From: a virus
DNA: 47,838 nt
Virus record (IMG/VR): IMGVR_UViG_3300033388_002455
Coordinates: 1-47,838 of that record
Reading direction: 5' to 3' (one strand)
The notes under the pieces are model-generated. The model was not told the origin of the DNA, did not search any database, and was given only the letters and a program-made list of their open reading frames with translations. Below, piece after piece: positions 39,768 to 47,820 of this stretch; the stretch's first letter is position 1; every line of letters starts with the position of its first letter. A program made the translations under genes and the position numbers.

Positions 39768-40760
39768 ATGCCTTTTGGAATAAGTGCAAAGAGTTTAAGA
39801 GGATTACGACAAAGACAAGATGAAAGATCAAAAACACATAACCTACTAGGTCAGAAAAGGCTAGAATTTGAGGGTATATCAGAACCAGGAGGACAATTAA
39901 AAACTCCATTTAGTATGTTGCAACAACAACCTGGAGAATTTGAAACTGCATTACAACAAAGAGCTAGAGCAACAGGATTAAGTCCAGAAGCTCAACAAGA
40001 ACAACAAAGACAATTAGAATCAGCTCAAAAAGGCGGTTTAGGATTACAAGCTCAAACAGAAGAACAACTAGCTATGCGTGGGGGTTTAGGCGGAGGAGCT
40101 AGAGAAAGACTCGCAGAAGCTGGATCTGAACAATTAGCTTTACAAGAACAAGGTATTAGAGGACAAATAGGAGCACAAGATGTTGAACAAAGATTAGGAC
40201 TTCAACAAAGACTTGGTGGATTAGAAGCAGAAAGAGGAAGATCAGACATAGAAGCAGCTAGAGATGAACAAGCTAGAAAACAAGAATTTGGATTAAGACA
40301 ATTTGAAAAAGAATCAGAGGCTATAGCAGCTCAAAGATCAGCCAAAGAACAGGCTAGAGCCGCATGTTTTATTGCTGGAACTCTTATTGATTTATCTGAT
40401 GGTTCAAAAAAACCTATAGAAGAGATTGATATAAAAGATGAATTATCACATGGAGGTTTTGTATACGGATGTGGTAAATCTATTGGGAATGAATTCTATA
40501 ATTATAATGATATAATTGTAACTGGTAGTCATGCTGTATATGAAGATGGTTATTGGATAAGAGTAAGAGATAGTAGAATAGCTAATCCAGTCCCAGAACC
40601 TATTGATAATACAGTACATATGATAGCATGTGAAAATCACACTCATATAATTAATGGAATTTTATTCTCTGATTATGATGAAATAGATGAAGGACAGAGC
40701 GTATCTGACAACGAAAGATTAGAACTTAAAAATAAAAGAGAATTTTTGGAGGTTGTATAA
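39768..40760 (+). CDS. Ejection-region protein with C-terminal Hint (hedgehog/intein) domain
   Basis: 330 aa. Residues 1-198 are Gln/Glu/Gly-rich and helical (LQQQPGEFETALQQRARATG), like podovirus ejection or internal proteins. From C200 a Hint domain begins: CFIAGTLIDLSDG (block A), VTGSHAVYEDGYW (about 251-263, block B with H255) and HTHIINGILFSDYDE (about 291-305, block F). There is no terminal HN plus Cys/Ser/Thr, so splicing is not expected; N-S acyl shift and cleavage or attachment of the N-part is possible. About 25 charged residues follow. Confidence 0.75.
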   Translation: MPFGISAKSLRGLRQRQDERSKTHNLLGQKRLEFEGISEPGGQLKTPFSMLQQQPGEFETALQQRARATGLSPEAQQEQQRQLESAQKGGLGLQAQTEEQLAMRGGLGGGARERLAEAGSEQLALQEQGIRGQIGAQDVEQRLGLQQRLGGLEAERGRSDIEAARDEQARKQEFGLRQFEKESEAIAAQRSAKEQARAACFIAGTLIDLSDGSKKPIEEIDIKDELSHGGFVYGCGKSIGNEFYNYNDIIVTGSHAVYEDGYWIRVRDSRIANPVPEPIDNTVHMIACENHTHIINGILFSDYDEIDEGQSVSDNERLELKNKREFLEVV

Positions 40761-41341
40761 TGAGTGTTTTTGATACAATACTGGAATTTGCTCCAGCAGT
40801 AGGATTAACTACAGCAGGAGTTATGACTGGTAATCCAGCCCTTATAGGTGCTGGAGTAGGTTCTGGAATAGGGGCTGTTAAAGGAAGAGAAGCTAGATCA
40901 CAAAGAGAAGCTGGAATAAAAGCAGAAGCTATAAAAACTAAATATTCTCCATTTACTGGTCAACAAGGTGATATAAGTAGAGTACCTCAAGCTAATGTAT
41001 TTAGTGATATATTAGGTGGTGGTTTACAAGGAGCTGCTATTGGTAGTATGTTTGGTGGAGCAGGTGCAAAAGTGGCTGAAGAAGGAGCTACACTTGGTGG
41101 CGGTGAAGTTACCGCTCAGACTCTAGGTGAGACTATTCCAAGTAGAGCAGTAACTAGCGGAGTACCTATTAGTCAAGCAGCACCAATAGCAAGCACAGCG
41201 GCGCAAGCACCAATAGCATCTCAGGCTGGAGCTCCATATAATCCATTTGAAAGTTTATTATCTGATATTAGTTCTGCAGCTAAAAGAAAACCAGCGCCGG
41301 TAGATACTAATAAATTTGCTAACATATTAGGAGCGTTATAA
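40760..41341 (+). CDS. Ejection-type protein (Gly/Ala-rich)
   Basis: 193 aa. N-terminal hydrophobic Gly-rich stretches (LTTAGVMTGNPALIGAGVGSGIGAV; GGGLQGAAIGSMFGGAG) resemble membrane-active segments of internal virion proteins, then an Ala/Pro/Gln-rich tail. In P22-like phages proteins of this kind pass into the cell with DNA. ATG after TTGGAGGTTGTATA. Confidence 0.6.
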   Translation: MSVFDTILEFAPAVGLTTAGVMTGNPALIGAGVGSGIGAVKGREARSQREAGIKAEAIKTKYSPFTGQQGDISRVPQANVFSDILGGGLQGAAIGSMFGGAGAKVAEEGATLGGGEVTAQTLGETIPSRAVTSGVPISQAAPIASTAAQAPIASQAGAPYNPFESLLSDISSAAKRKPAPVDTNKFANILGAL

Positions 41342-41619
41342 TGCCATTTGTAAGACCAGAAATACTAGAAGGAATAGAACTTAGTGAAGAACAAAAAAGA
41401 GAATTATCAAAGAATTTCGCTAAACAACAAATGAATAACTTTGATCTTAACGAAGAAGAAAGAAAAGAATGGAAATCTAATTATTCTAAATTCCTAAAAG
41501 AAGATGTAAAAAGACAACAAACTGTTTTTGATAGATTAATAGAAAAAGCAGAAAGTGAAATAAAAGATTTTGCTGGAAGAGCGGGACAAGCTTTAAATAG
41601 ATTTTCAGAACAACAATAA
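41341..41619 (+). CDS. Small helical virion-region protein
   Basis: 92 aa, charged and helical throughout (ELSEEQKRELSKNFAKQQMN, VKRQQTVFDRLIEKAESEIK). Starts on the previous stop (TTATAATG behind AGGAG). Possibly an ejection protein or chaperone for the neighbours. Confidence 0.6.
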   Translation: MPFVRPEILEGIELSEEQKRELSKNFAKQQMNNFDLNEEERKEWKSNYSKFLKEDVKRQQTVFDRLIEKAESEIKDFAGRAGQALNRFSEQQ

Positions 41620-41628
41620 GGAAATAAT

Positions 41629-42573
41629 ATGGCAGATGAACGTAAAATATTAGAAATGTTACAACAAAGAAATCAACCAGAACAAGTTGAACCTTCAGCA
41701 ATTGAACAATATCAAGAACGTTTGAAAACTGGACCATCTGATCAAGAAAGATGGAGTAGAGTTTTAGCGGCTGCTGCTGATACATTTGGTGGAGGTGGTG
41801 GAATTTTCACTAGGCTACAACAAGCTCAAGGTAGTGAGACAGATAGACTAGAAAAAGCAGCTAAATTAGAACTAGCACAAAATAAAGCTACAGAAAAATA
41901 CTCACGATTACAACAAAAAGTACAAGATAAAAAAGCAACAAAGAAAGAATCTGAAAATTTTAGACGTAGATCAAAAGATGAATCTATGTTTGTTAAGGCT
42001 ATGGCACAATTAGAGACTACTGGTAGAGGAACAACTTTTTCTAGAAAAGTCAGAGAAGAACTAATGTCAGCTAAATTAGTACAAAATAGATTAGACGCTA
42101 TAGAGGATGGAACATTAACTGCAGATAAACAAACAGCTACTGAAATATCTAATGCTGTATCTAGATTAATAGCAGGAGGACAACCAGCTATACAATTAGT
42201 AGATGCTACTTTATATCACAGTCTTGGTGGAGAAGCTAATGATTGGGCACAATGGATATCTGGTAATCCACAAGAATATATGAATACCCTACAACGTAAG
42301 GAAATAAGAAGTCAGATAAATAATATAGAAAAAACCAAAAGAGATGAATATAATGACTGGAGAGTAGGTATAAAAGGAAGTGTTAATTTTATACTTAATA
42401 GAAACAAAGATCTAAATGAAGAATTTAATGCTTTTCATCCTGACCTAGCAGAAGTAAATAAAAGAGATAAAATTGAAGCTGTTTCAACAAAAAAAGCTCC
42501 ACATGGTCAACGTGTTAGACAAGGCGGAGTTAATTATGTTTGGAACGGTTCTGAATATGTAAGGGAGCAATAA
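41629..42573 (+). CDS. Ejection-type protein
   Basis: 314 aa, Gln/Lys-rich and helical, with a Gly-Gly run (ADTFGGGGGIFTRL about 46-59) and a possible partly beta C-terminus (GVNYVWNGSEYV). The order of helical, Gly-rich proteins after the adaptor matches the ejection cluster of P22-like phages. No enzyme motif seen. Confidence 0.6.
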   Translation: MADERKILEMLQQRNQPEQVEPSAIEQYQERLKTGPSDQERWSRVLAAAADTFGGGGGIFTRLQQAQGSETDRLEKAAKLELAQNKATEKYSRLQQKVQDKKATKKESENFRRRSKDESMFVKAMAQLETTGRGTTFSRKVREELMSAKLVQNRLDAIEDGTLTADKQTATEISNAVSRLIAGGQPAIQLVDATLYHSLGGEANDWAQWISGNPQEYMNTLQRKEIRSQINNIEKTKRDEYNDWRVGIKGSVNFILNRNKDLNEEFNAFHPDLAEVNKRDKIEAVSTKKAPHGQRVRQGGVNYVWNGSEYVREQ

Positions 42574-44018
42574 TGCCATTTGATCCAAATCAACCTTTTG
42601 ATAACTTAGATAAATTTGATAGTAACCAAGCCTTTGAGGAAATAGAACCTACAGATGATGGTGAAGACACTTTAGGGAAAATAACTGATTTTGTTCATAG
42701 ACAAGCTAAAGGAGCTATATCTGGATTAAATCAATTAATACCATTTTCTGATCAGATAGTAGCCGCTAGTGTTACTGCTAGACAAATGCTTAGTGGAGAA
42801 ATATCAGAAGACCAATTACTAGAGCAATATAGAAATAATGTTACAGGAGCAATAAAAGCTAAAAAAGAAGCAGTAAAAGAAGCTCCCGTTGCCGCCGGAG
42901 TTGGAATGGGATTAGGAGCTGTAGGACAAGCTGTTGCTACTGGTGGAGCATCAATACCAGCACAAGCTGCTTTAGCTACTGGTCAATCTGCTGGAATAGT
43001 TGGTGGAGAAGCTTTAGCTGAGGGTAAATCTGGTATAGAGGCCGCTACAGAAGCAGCTTATGGTGGATTAACTGCAGCAGCATTATCAGGATTACCAGAA
43101 GCAGCTAAGTTAGCTAAAAAAGGCGGAAAAGCCGCAATAAATAAATTAAAAGACATTATTAAATATCAAGGATCTGGATTATCACAAGAAGAAAAATTTG
43201 GTAGAGGTGCTTTAAAAGTACTAGGTGCCAGTAAACAACAATCAGTTGATTTATTAGATGATGCTCCAGACATAGCTAAAACACTAAAAGATCAAAATAT
43301 ATTAAAGAGTGGCTTTGAACAAAAATCATTAATATGGAAGAGAGCTAACCAGAAAAAAACAGAAATTGGTAAGGAAGTTAAAAAGGTTTATTCTAGACTT
43401 AAAGAACGTATATCTAATGAGGAAGTTCACAAAAGAATAATGTTAAAAGCAGACAAACTAAGAAAACAAGCTCCTAAAGCTAACGATGCTAAAATAAAAG
43501 CACTAGAAAAACATGCAGCAAAATTTAGAGATGATAAAAGTGTTACAGCTAACCAATTATGGGAAGAACGTAAAGCTATAGATAGCCAAATATATAACAC
43601 AAATAGAGCTATTAGTAAAACAGGAACTGGTACAACTAAAAAAGAGGTTTTATCCGACGTAAGAAATTCTATTCAAGATTCAATAAATGATAAAATCGTT
43701 GGGAAATATGGAAAAGAAGCTTTAGAGAATCTTCAGGGATTAAATAGAGATTTTGGTAATCTATCAACTATAAATAAATTAGCTAAGAGTAATCAATTCT
43801 CATCTAAAGCTGGATTTATAGATAAAATTACTGTTGGTTCTGGTATAGCCGCTGCTCATAGTCCCGTAGTAGGTGGAGCTTTATTAGTAGGTAGACCTGC
43901 TCTGCAATATTTTGGACCTAGAGCAAAATTTACACCTAAAATAAAACTTGGTGGAGGTCCTTCTAAACAAGCTTTAGTAGCCCCTACAGCGAAGACTATT
44001 TTTGATAAATTAAAATAA
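42573..44018 (+). CDS. Large ejection-type protein, last rightward gene
   Basis: 481 aa. A hydrophobic Ala/Gly region (about 105-150, VAAGVGMGLGAVGQAVATGGAS) is followed by long charged helices (KEVKKVYSRLKERISNEEV; LRKQAPKANDAKIKALEKH). Size and composition fit the largest ejection protein. Ends the rightward arm; its last nine bases overlap the leftward micro-gene at 44010. Confidence 0.62.
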   Translation: MPFDPNQPFDNLDKFDSNQAFEEIEPTDDGEDTLGKITDFVHRQAKGAISGLNQLIPFSDQIVAASVTARQMLSGEISEDQLLEQYRNNVTGAIKAKKEAVKEAPVAAGVGMGLGAVGQAVATGGASIPAQAALATGQSAGIVGGEALAEGKSGIEAATEAAYGGLTAAALSGLPEAAKLAKKGGKAAINKLKDIIKYQGSGLSQEEKFGRGALKVLGASKQQSVDLLDDAPDIAKTLKDQNILKSGFEQKSLIWKRANQKKTEIGKEVKKVYSRLKERISNEEVHKRIMLKADKLRKQAPKANDAKIKALEKHAAKFRDDKSVTANQLWEERKAIDSQIYNTNRAISKTGTGTTKKEVLSDVRNSIQDSINDKIVGKYGKEALENLQGLNRDFGNLSTINKLAKSNQFSSKAGFIDKITVGSGIAAAHSPVVGGALLVGRPALQYFGPRAKFTPKIKLGGGPSKQALVAPTAKTIFDKLK

Positions 44019-44081
44019 TCGCATACCTGTAAATATTACAAAAGCTATAACTAGACCTAATATATAACCTATAAATATCAT
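44010..44081 (-). CDS. Tiny membrane peptide at the convergence point
   Basis: 23 aa, hydrophobic (FIGYILGLVIAFVIFTGM), after AAAGGTATAAT. Last gene of the lysis-region operon, two bases after the previous one, and overlapping the end of the opposite gene by nine. May be an accessory of the holin. Confidence 0.4.
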   Translation of the reverse strand: MIFIGYILGLVIAFVIFTGMRLF

Positions 44082-44082
44082 A

Positions 44083-44286
44083 TTATACCTTTCTAGACTT
44101 TAGCCATTCTGACATATTAGGAGTGTTACTTTTAATCCATTCTTGATATAATTTAAAATCATCTTCCGTTTGTAGTCCAACTGTTAGATTTCCAAAATCA
44201 ATACTAGTAATTCTAAATTTTTGTTTAGTTCTAGTTATTGTTATCTCATCTCCCATATTTACAGTATATAAATCTTCTCTAATCAT
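44083..44286 (-). CDS. Small unknown protein
   Basis: 67 aa, beta-rich start (GDEITITRTKQKFRITSIDFGNLTV), helical end. No family recognised; follows the holin gene by two bases. Start site AAAGGTTAACT. Confidence 0.6.
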   Translation of the reverse strand: MIREDLYTVNMGDEITITRTKQKFRITSIDFGNLTVGLQTEDDFKLYQEWIKSNTPNMSEWLKSRKV

Positions 44287-44288
44287 AG

Positions 44289-44684
44289 TTAACCTTTCTT
44301 CTTATCTACTAAAGATCTTAGCGAAGTATATATACCTAGAAAACTACCAGCAATACCAGCTAAAAATTGATTATACTCTACTACACCTAATCCCATAGCT
44401 ACTAATAATATTACAAATACTATACTACATACAGGACGCCAGGATTTACTTAAAAGATTTCCATGTTCTTGTTCGGCTACAGCTATTTTAGCGTTAGCTT
44501 CTATTACTAGACTTTGTAGTTGTAAAACTTTACTAGATACTTGTGCTTCTATCTCAGCTAACTTGTTTTTTAACTCAGCTTTCTTAACTGCTATATTACC
44601 AAGTTCTTCTTTTGAATCGTGTAAGTTGTCAATAAGATCTGCTGCGGGTTTAAATATACTACCCAGAAAACTAAAAATCGACAT
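44289..44684 (-). CDS. Holin of the 3-TM (GTA-holin-like) superfamily
   Basis: 131 aa. A charged coiled region (ELGNIAVKKAELKNKLAEIEAQ) is followed by SWRPVCSIVFVILLVAMGLG and LAGIAGSFLGIYTSLRSLV; the W-R-P before the membrane part is a hallmark of 3TM holin-like proteins. N-terminal FLGSIFKPAADLI may dip into the membrane. It would form lesions that let the M15 endolysin out. Encoded late in the leftward arm, far from the endolysin gene. Confidence 0.7.
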   Translation of the reverse strand: MSIFSFLGSIFKPAADLIDNLHDSKEELGNIAVKKAELKNKLAEIEAQVSSKVLQLQSLVIEANAKIAVAEQEHGNLLSKSWRPVCSIVFVILLVAMGLGVVEYNQFLAGIAGSFLGIYTSLRSLVDKKKG

Positions 44685-45108
44685 TAAGTACCTCCTTAAC
44701 TTTTAAAATAGCTTTTTCTTTTATTTTAAATCTACCGTAATATTTTCCTTTTATAAGGACCGTCCAATCATTATTAAACTTACAAAAATAATAACCTTTA
44801 AATGGTCTAGCTCTTTTGTTAGTGTGTTGATTTTTCCAAGTTTCCCATCTACAGTTCTCTTTATAGTATCCTTTATCATTATCTATTCTATCTAAAGTTA
44901 AACCGCTCGGTTTTTCTCCCATATCTTTGAGGAATCCTCGAAAGTCTAACCATTTTTCACAAACAGTAATACCTCTACCTCCGTAGTTTTTGTATCCAGT
45001 TGCTTTAGGATTTGAGCATCTATTCATCATTCCATGCCAAGTATTATAAGTAGGAGAAGTTACTTTAGAGGTTCTATGGCCATGTTTCGTATTTCCTACA
45101 TTATTCAT
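44671..45108 (-). CDS. HNH homing-type endonuclease
   Basis: 145 aa. TYNTWHGMMNRCSNPKATGY and LTLDRIDNDKGYYKENCRW (about 71-89) are the AP2/HNH-type free-standing nuclease signature of phages; C31, C50 and C86 may belong to zinc or core folding. The C-terminus (YYFCKFNNDWTVLIKGKYYGRF) looks like an AP2 DNA-binding domain. Inserted between two operon genes with small overlaps and no intron evident, so a free-standing mobile gene. Confidence 0.8.
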   Translation of the reverse strand: MNNVGNTKHGHRTSKVTSPTYNTWHGMMNRCSNPKATGYKNYGGRGITVCEKWLDFRGFLKDMGEKPSGLTLDRIDNDKGYYKENCRWETWKNQHTNKRARPFKGYYFCKFNNDWTVLIKGKYYGRFKIKEKAILKVKEVLNVDF

Positions 45109-45539
45109 TATTCTGTAACTCCTTTAGATATGTATCTAACTAGTTTAGTATCCTTACCATTTTTACCTACTTTAACTACTTTATAACATGTGTCTATTAC
45201 TCTATATTTTATATCATCTTGTAATAAGAAAGTAGGAGCTACATTAATAGACTCTATTTGTTGAGGAACTTCTTTTTCTGAGGAGTTTAAATTAGTAGGC
45301 ATTTCTACCTCTAATAAAGTTCTAAGTTTTTCCTCTTTATTCATTGCTTTCCTTAAAGCTTTTTCTAACGTTAATTTTGATGATTCTAACCTATTAACTT
45401 CTCCTACTGCTCTAGAACCAGTACCGCTAGATAGATTTTCCTCAACAGTGTCAAGTTTAACTTTCATTTTAGACATAGATTTATGTAGCCTAGTTAATTC
45501 CAAATTCATAGTAACTCTTTTTACATCTGCACCAGTCAT
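45108..45539 (-). CDS. Unknown coiled-coil protein
   Basis: 143 aa: N-terminal coiled coil (LELTRLHKSMSKMKVKLDTVEENL; RLESSKLTLEKALRKAMNKEEK) and a small beta C-terminus (YRVIDTCYKVVKVG). Second gene after the promoter at 45903. Start after GAGGAGAAAAAT. Confidence 0.6.
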   Translation of the reverse strand: MTGADVKRVTMNLELTRLHKSMSKMKVKLDTVEENLSSGTGSRAVGEVNRLESSKLTLEKALRKAMNKEEKLRTLLEVEMPTNLNSSEKEVPQQIESINVAPTFLLQDDIKYRVIDTCYKVVKVGKNGKDTKLVRYISKGVTE

Positions 45540-45551
45540 ATTTTTCTCCTC

Positions 45552-45884
45552 TTATTTTTTACAATAATAACATTTACCATTTTCATCTTCTAATCTTCCT
45601 AATTTATCTTTAGTTAATTTTTTTTGTAAATCTTCGTTTAAGCATACATATACATCTTCATGAAGTCCGAAATCTACTATAAAACAAGTATCAATACAAG
45701 TCCTTATTGTAAAATAAGCTTTTCCTGTACCATAGTCTGGGGATGAAAATTTATCAGCTATTCCCTTAAATACTTTTTTTAACTCTATTTCTGCGTGTTT
45801 TTTAACTACTTCTTCGGTAGTAACACTAGATTCAAAATCCATCTTTTTTCTTTCTAATTTTACCATATAAAAATAATCAACCAT
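45552..45884 (-). CDS. Unknown protein with terminal CYYC
   Basis: 110 aa. Mixed alpha/beta (AYFTIRTCIDTCFIVDFGLHEDVYV) and a final GKCYYCKK, which might bind zinc with another chain. First gene behind the leftward promoter, start site AAGGAGAACAT. No family recognised. Confidence 0.6.
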   Translation of the reverse strand: MVDYFYMVKLERKKMDFESSVTTEEVVKKHAEIELKKVFKGIADKFSSPDYGTGKAYFTIRTCIDTCFIVDFGLHEDVYVCLNEDLQKKLTKDKLGRLEDENGKCYYCKK

Positions 45885-45902
45885 ATGTTCTCCTTTTTCT
45901 AT

Positions 45903-45931
45903 ATTATACCATTATTTTAATAATAAGTCAA
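45903..45931 (-). promoter_or_regulatory. Leftward promoter, holin operon
   Basis: Minus strand: TTGACT (45931-45926), 17-bp spacer ending TGG, TATAAT (45908-45903). Lies at the end of the helicase gene and drives the genes from 45884 to 44010, probably late given the holin. Confidence 0.88.
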
Positions 45932-47421
45932 GCTTTTTTAATGTTTCTTTTTAGTCTCCAGTATGATTTTATTAGTTGTTTAGTTCTAGGAGAAGTTCCT
46001 TTACTCCTAACTAACTTAAGTAAATGAAAATTGTGCATACGGCGAATATCCTTCCCAACGTTCAATCCATCTGATATAATCCAGCTCTGTCCTGAATCCT
46101 TTTCAATTTGTTGTCTAACGTTCCTAATAAACCCCTCCATAGTATCATCGAAATTACCAGTAAGTCCTTGTTTTAATAAAGCTGGATTCCTCAAATAACG
46201 CTTAGGAAATTGCTTGTATCGTATTAATTTATCTATTTCTACCTTACCTAACTTCTGTAGCTGTTTACTAACTTCACATATTTCAGATGTCCATACATAA
46301 ATTGATGATGATTTATCTTCATCCAATATTTCCATAGTTTCTAATTCTTCGTGAACATCTAACTTATCTTTATCAGATCCATCATTTAAAGCAAAATGTT
46401 CTAATTTCTTATAGAATCCATTCTTAATACTAGGAGCATCACCAAACATATAAACTCTGCAGTCTTGTTTTGAATGCTCAGATTTAACTGAATCGCCATC
46501 TTCCGGCCGGCTCCCTCTTCCTATTCTTTGTAGAAATAAAGTAGGTGAATTTGTACCATAAGGCATCATAATTACTTCTAATTTATGGCTATCAAAACCT
46601 TTACTTATAACATTACAAGTACATAATATATCAATATCACCATTATTAAAGCCCTCTATTATCTTAGTTCTAGTCTTTCTATTAGTATTCCCTAGTATAA
46701 CTTCTGCATTTACATTGTTTTGTTGGAACAAATTTCTTAATAGTTTAGCTTCTTCTTGTGTTTTTAAAAAGATACCTGCTTTACATCCTAATTCATTTCT
46801 CATATATAATTCAACACATTGTGCTAATTTATCTTCTTTCTTAAGTATTTGTTTTAAATTAGGTGGTACTAAGTACTTCATTTCTATTAATTCTTGCATC
46901 GAAATCGTGTAAGAAATTTTATCAAAATAATTAGTCATTAATTGTCTGCTTCGATAAGGAGAAGCGGTAGTTCCATATTGTATCGCATGTTTAAAATAAC
47001 TTAAAGCTTTATCATATGATTTAGTATCTAAACAGTGGCATTCATCTATTATTACTAGTCCTATTTCATCTTTATTATCACCTAACCAAGACATTATTTT
47101 AGTTTCAATTTTTGATGATTGAACAGTAGCTATTACTACATCACAATCTCTGTCGGGTATTTGGTCAGCTTGTAATATACCAGTTTTTAATTCTGGATGG
47201 AATTGTCTAAATCTGGTGGCGTTTTGCTCGGTAAGTATGGAAGAGTCTGATAATACTAATACTTTTTTTCCATACAGAGCTTTGTATCTATATGCTATGT
47301 CTATAAATATTATAGTTTTTCCACTCCCTGTACTAAGTACTGAACATACTTTCTTTAGTCCAGAAGTAATGTCCATTATAGCATTGTCTGCTGCATCTTG
47401 TTGATAGGGCCTAAGCTTCAT
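45928..47421 (-). CDS. SF2 DNA helicase (UvsW/RecG-like, DEAH box)
   Basis: 497 aa from the ATG at 47421 (GAGGATAAAGAAG before it); a longer frame from GTG at 47460 would run deeper into the zinc-ribbon gene. Motif Q/I: LRPYQQDAADNAI and STGSGKT (30-36); motif II DECH (126-129); motif III TTASPYR (151-157); motif VI QRIGRGSRP. Probably remodels replication forks or R-loops, as UvsW does, alongside the RusA and Sak4 modules. Confidence 0.87.
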   Translation of the reverse strand: MKLRPYQQDAADNAIMDITSGLKKVCSVLSTGSGKTIIFIDIAYRYKALYGKKVLVLSDSSILTEQNATRFRQFHPELKTGILQADQIPDRDCDVVIATVQSSKIETKIMSWLGDNKDEIGLVIIDECHCLDTKSYDKALSYFKHAIQYGTTASPYRSRQLMTNYFDKISYTISMQELIEMKYLVPPNLKQILKKEDKLAQCVELYMRNELGCKAGIFLKTQEEAKLLRNLFQQNNVNAEVILGNTNRKTRTKIIEGFNNGDIDILCTCNVISKGFDSHKLEVIMMPYGTNSPTLFLQRIGRGSRPEDGDSVKSEHSKQDCRVYMFGDAPSIKNGFYKKLEHFALNDGSDKDKLDVHEELETMEILDEDKSSSIYVWTSEICEVSKQLQKLGKVEIDKLIRYKQFPKRYLRNPALLKQGLTGNFDDTMEGFIRNVRQQIEKDSGQSWIISDGLNVGKDIRRMHNFHLLKLVRSKGTSPRTKQLIKSYWRLKRNIKKA

Positions 47422-47587
47422 CTTCTTTATCCTCATTAGCATTAAACCCGCACCAAGCACAAAAACCAGATATCACTGCCATAGAATAATTTTCTTTACC
47501 ACATCTAAAGCATCTTTCCATACATTTTTTACCTTCCTTAGAGATAAAACCATGTCCTTTACCTTCATTTATATTTTCAGATGACAT
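47411..47587 (-). CDS. Small zinc-binding protein
   Basis: 58 aa. C22, C26 and C29 (CMERCFRCG) and C43, C46 (CAWCG) form a zinc ribbon. Start after AGGAGGAAGT is very strong. Overlaps the helicase start by 11 nt, so it may be translated with and act on the helicase. Confidence 0.65.
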   Translation of the reverse strand: MSSENINEGKGHGFISKEGKKCMERCFRCGKENYSMAVISGFCAWCGFNANEDKEDEA

Positions 47588-47595
47588 ACTTCCTC

Positions 47596-47820
47596 CTAAC
47601 TTACTTTATCAAGTAAATCTCCAATTTTTTCACATACTTCATTGTAAATTTTGTCTAATAGTGCATATTCTTTATCGCTATAGTCTCCATATTTCCATCT
47701 TCTTCTTAAAGTCTCATGCTTAATATCCCATAAAACCCCATAAAGCTCTCTTCCATTTTGCGCTAACCATAAATCATCTGCATCTTCTTGTGGATCAAAT
47801 TCCATAATTATTTTACTCAT
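47596..47820 (-). CDS. Unknown small protein spanning the circular join
   Basis: 74 aa: acidic start (FDPQEDADDLWLAQNG), then helices (LYGVLWDIKHETLRRRWKYG). FDPQEDxDDLxLAxNGxxLYxVLWDI is a pattern I have seen in many phage small proteins of unknown role. The first 32 codons are repeated at 1-96. Start after GGAGGATAAAG. Confidence 0.75.
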   Translation of the reverse strand: MSKIIMEFDPQEDADDLWLAQNGRELYGVLWDIKHETLRRRWKYGDYSDKEYALLDKIYNEVCEKIGDLLDKVS

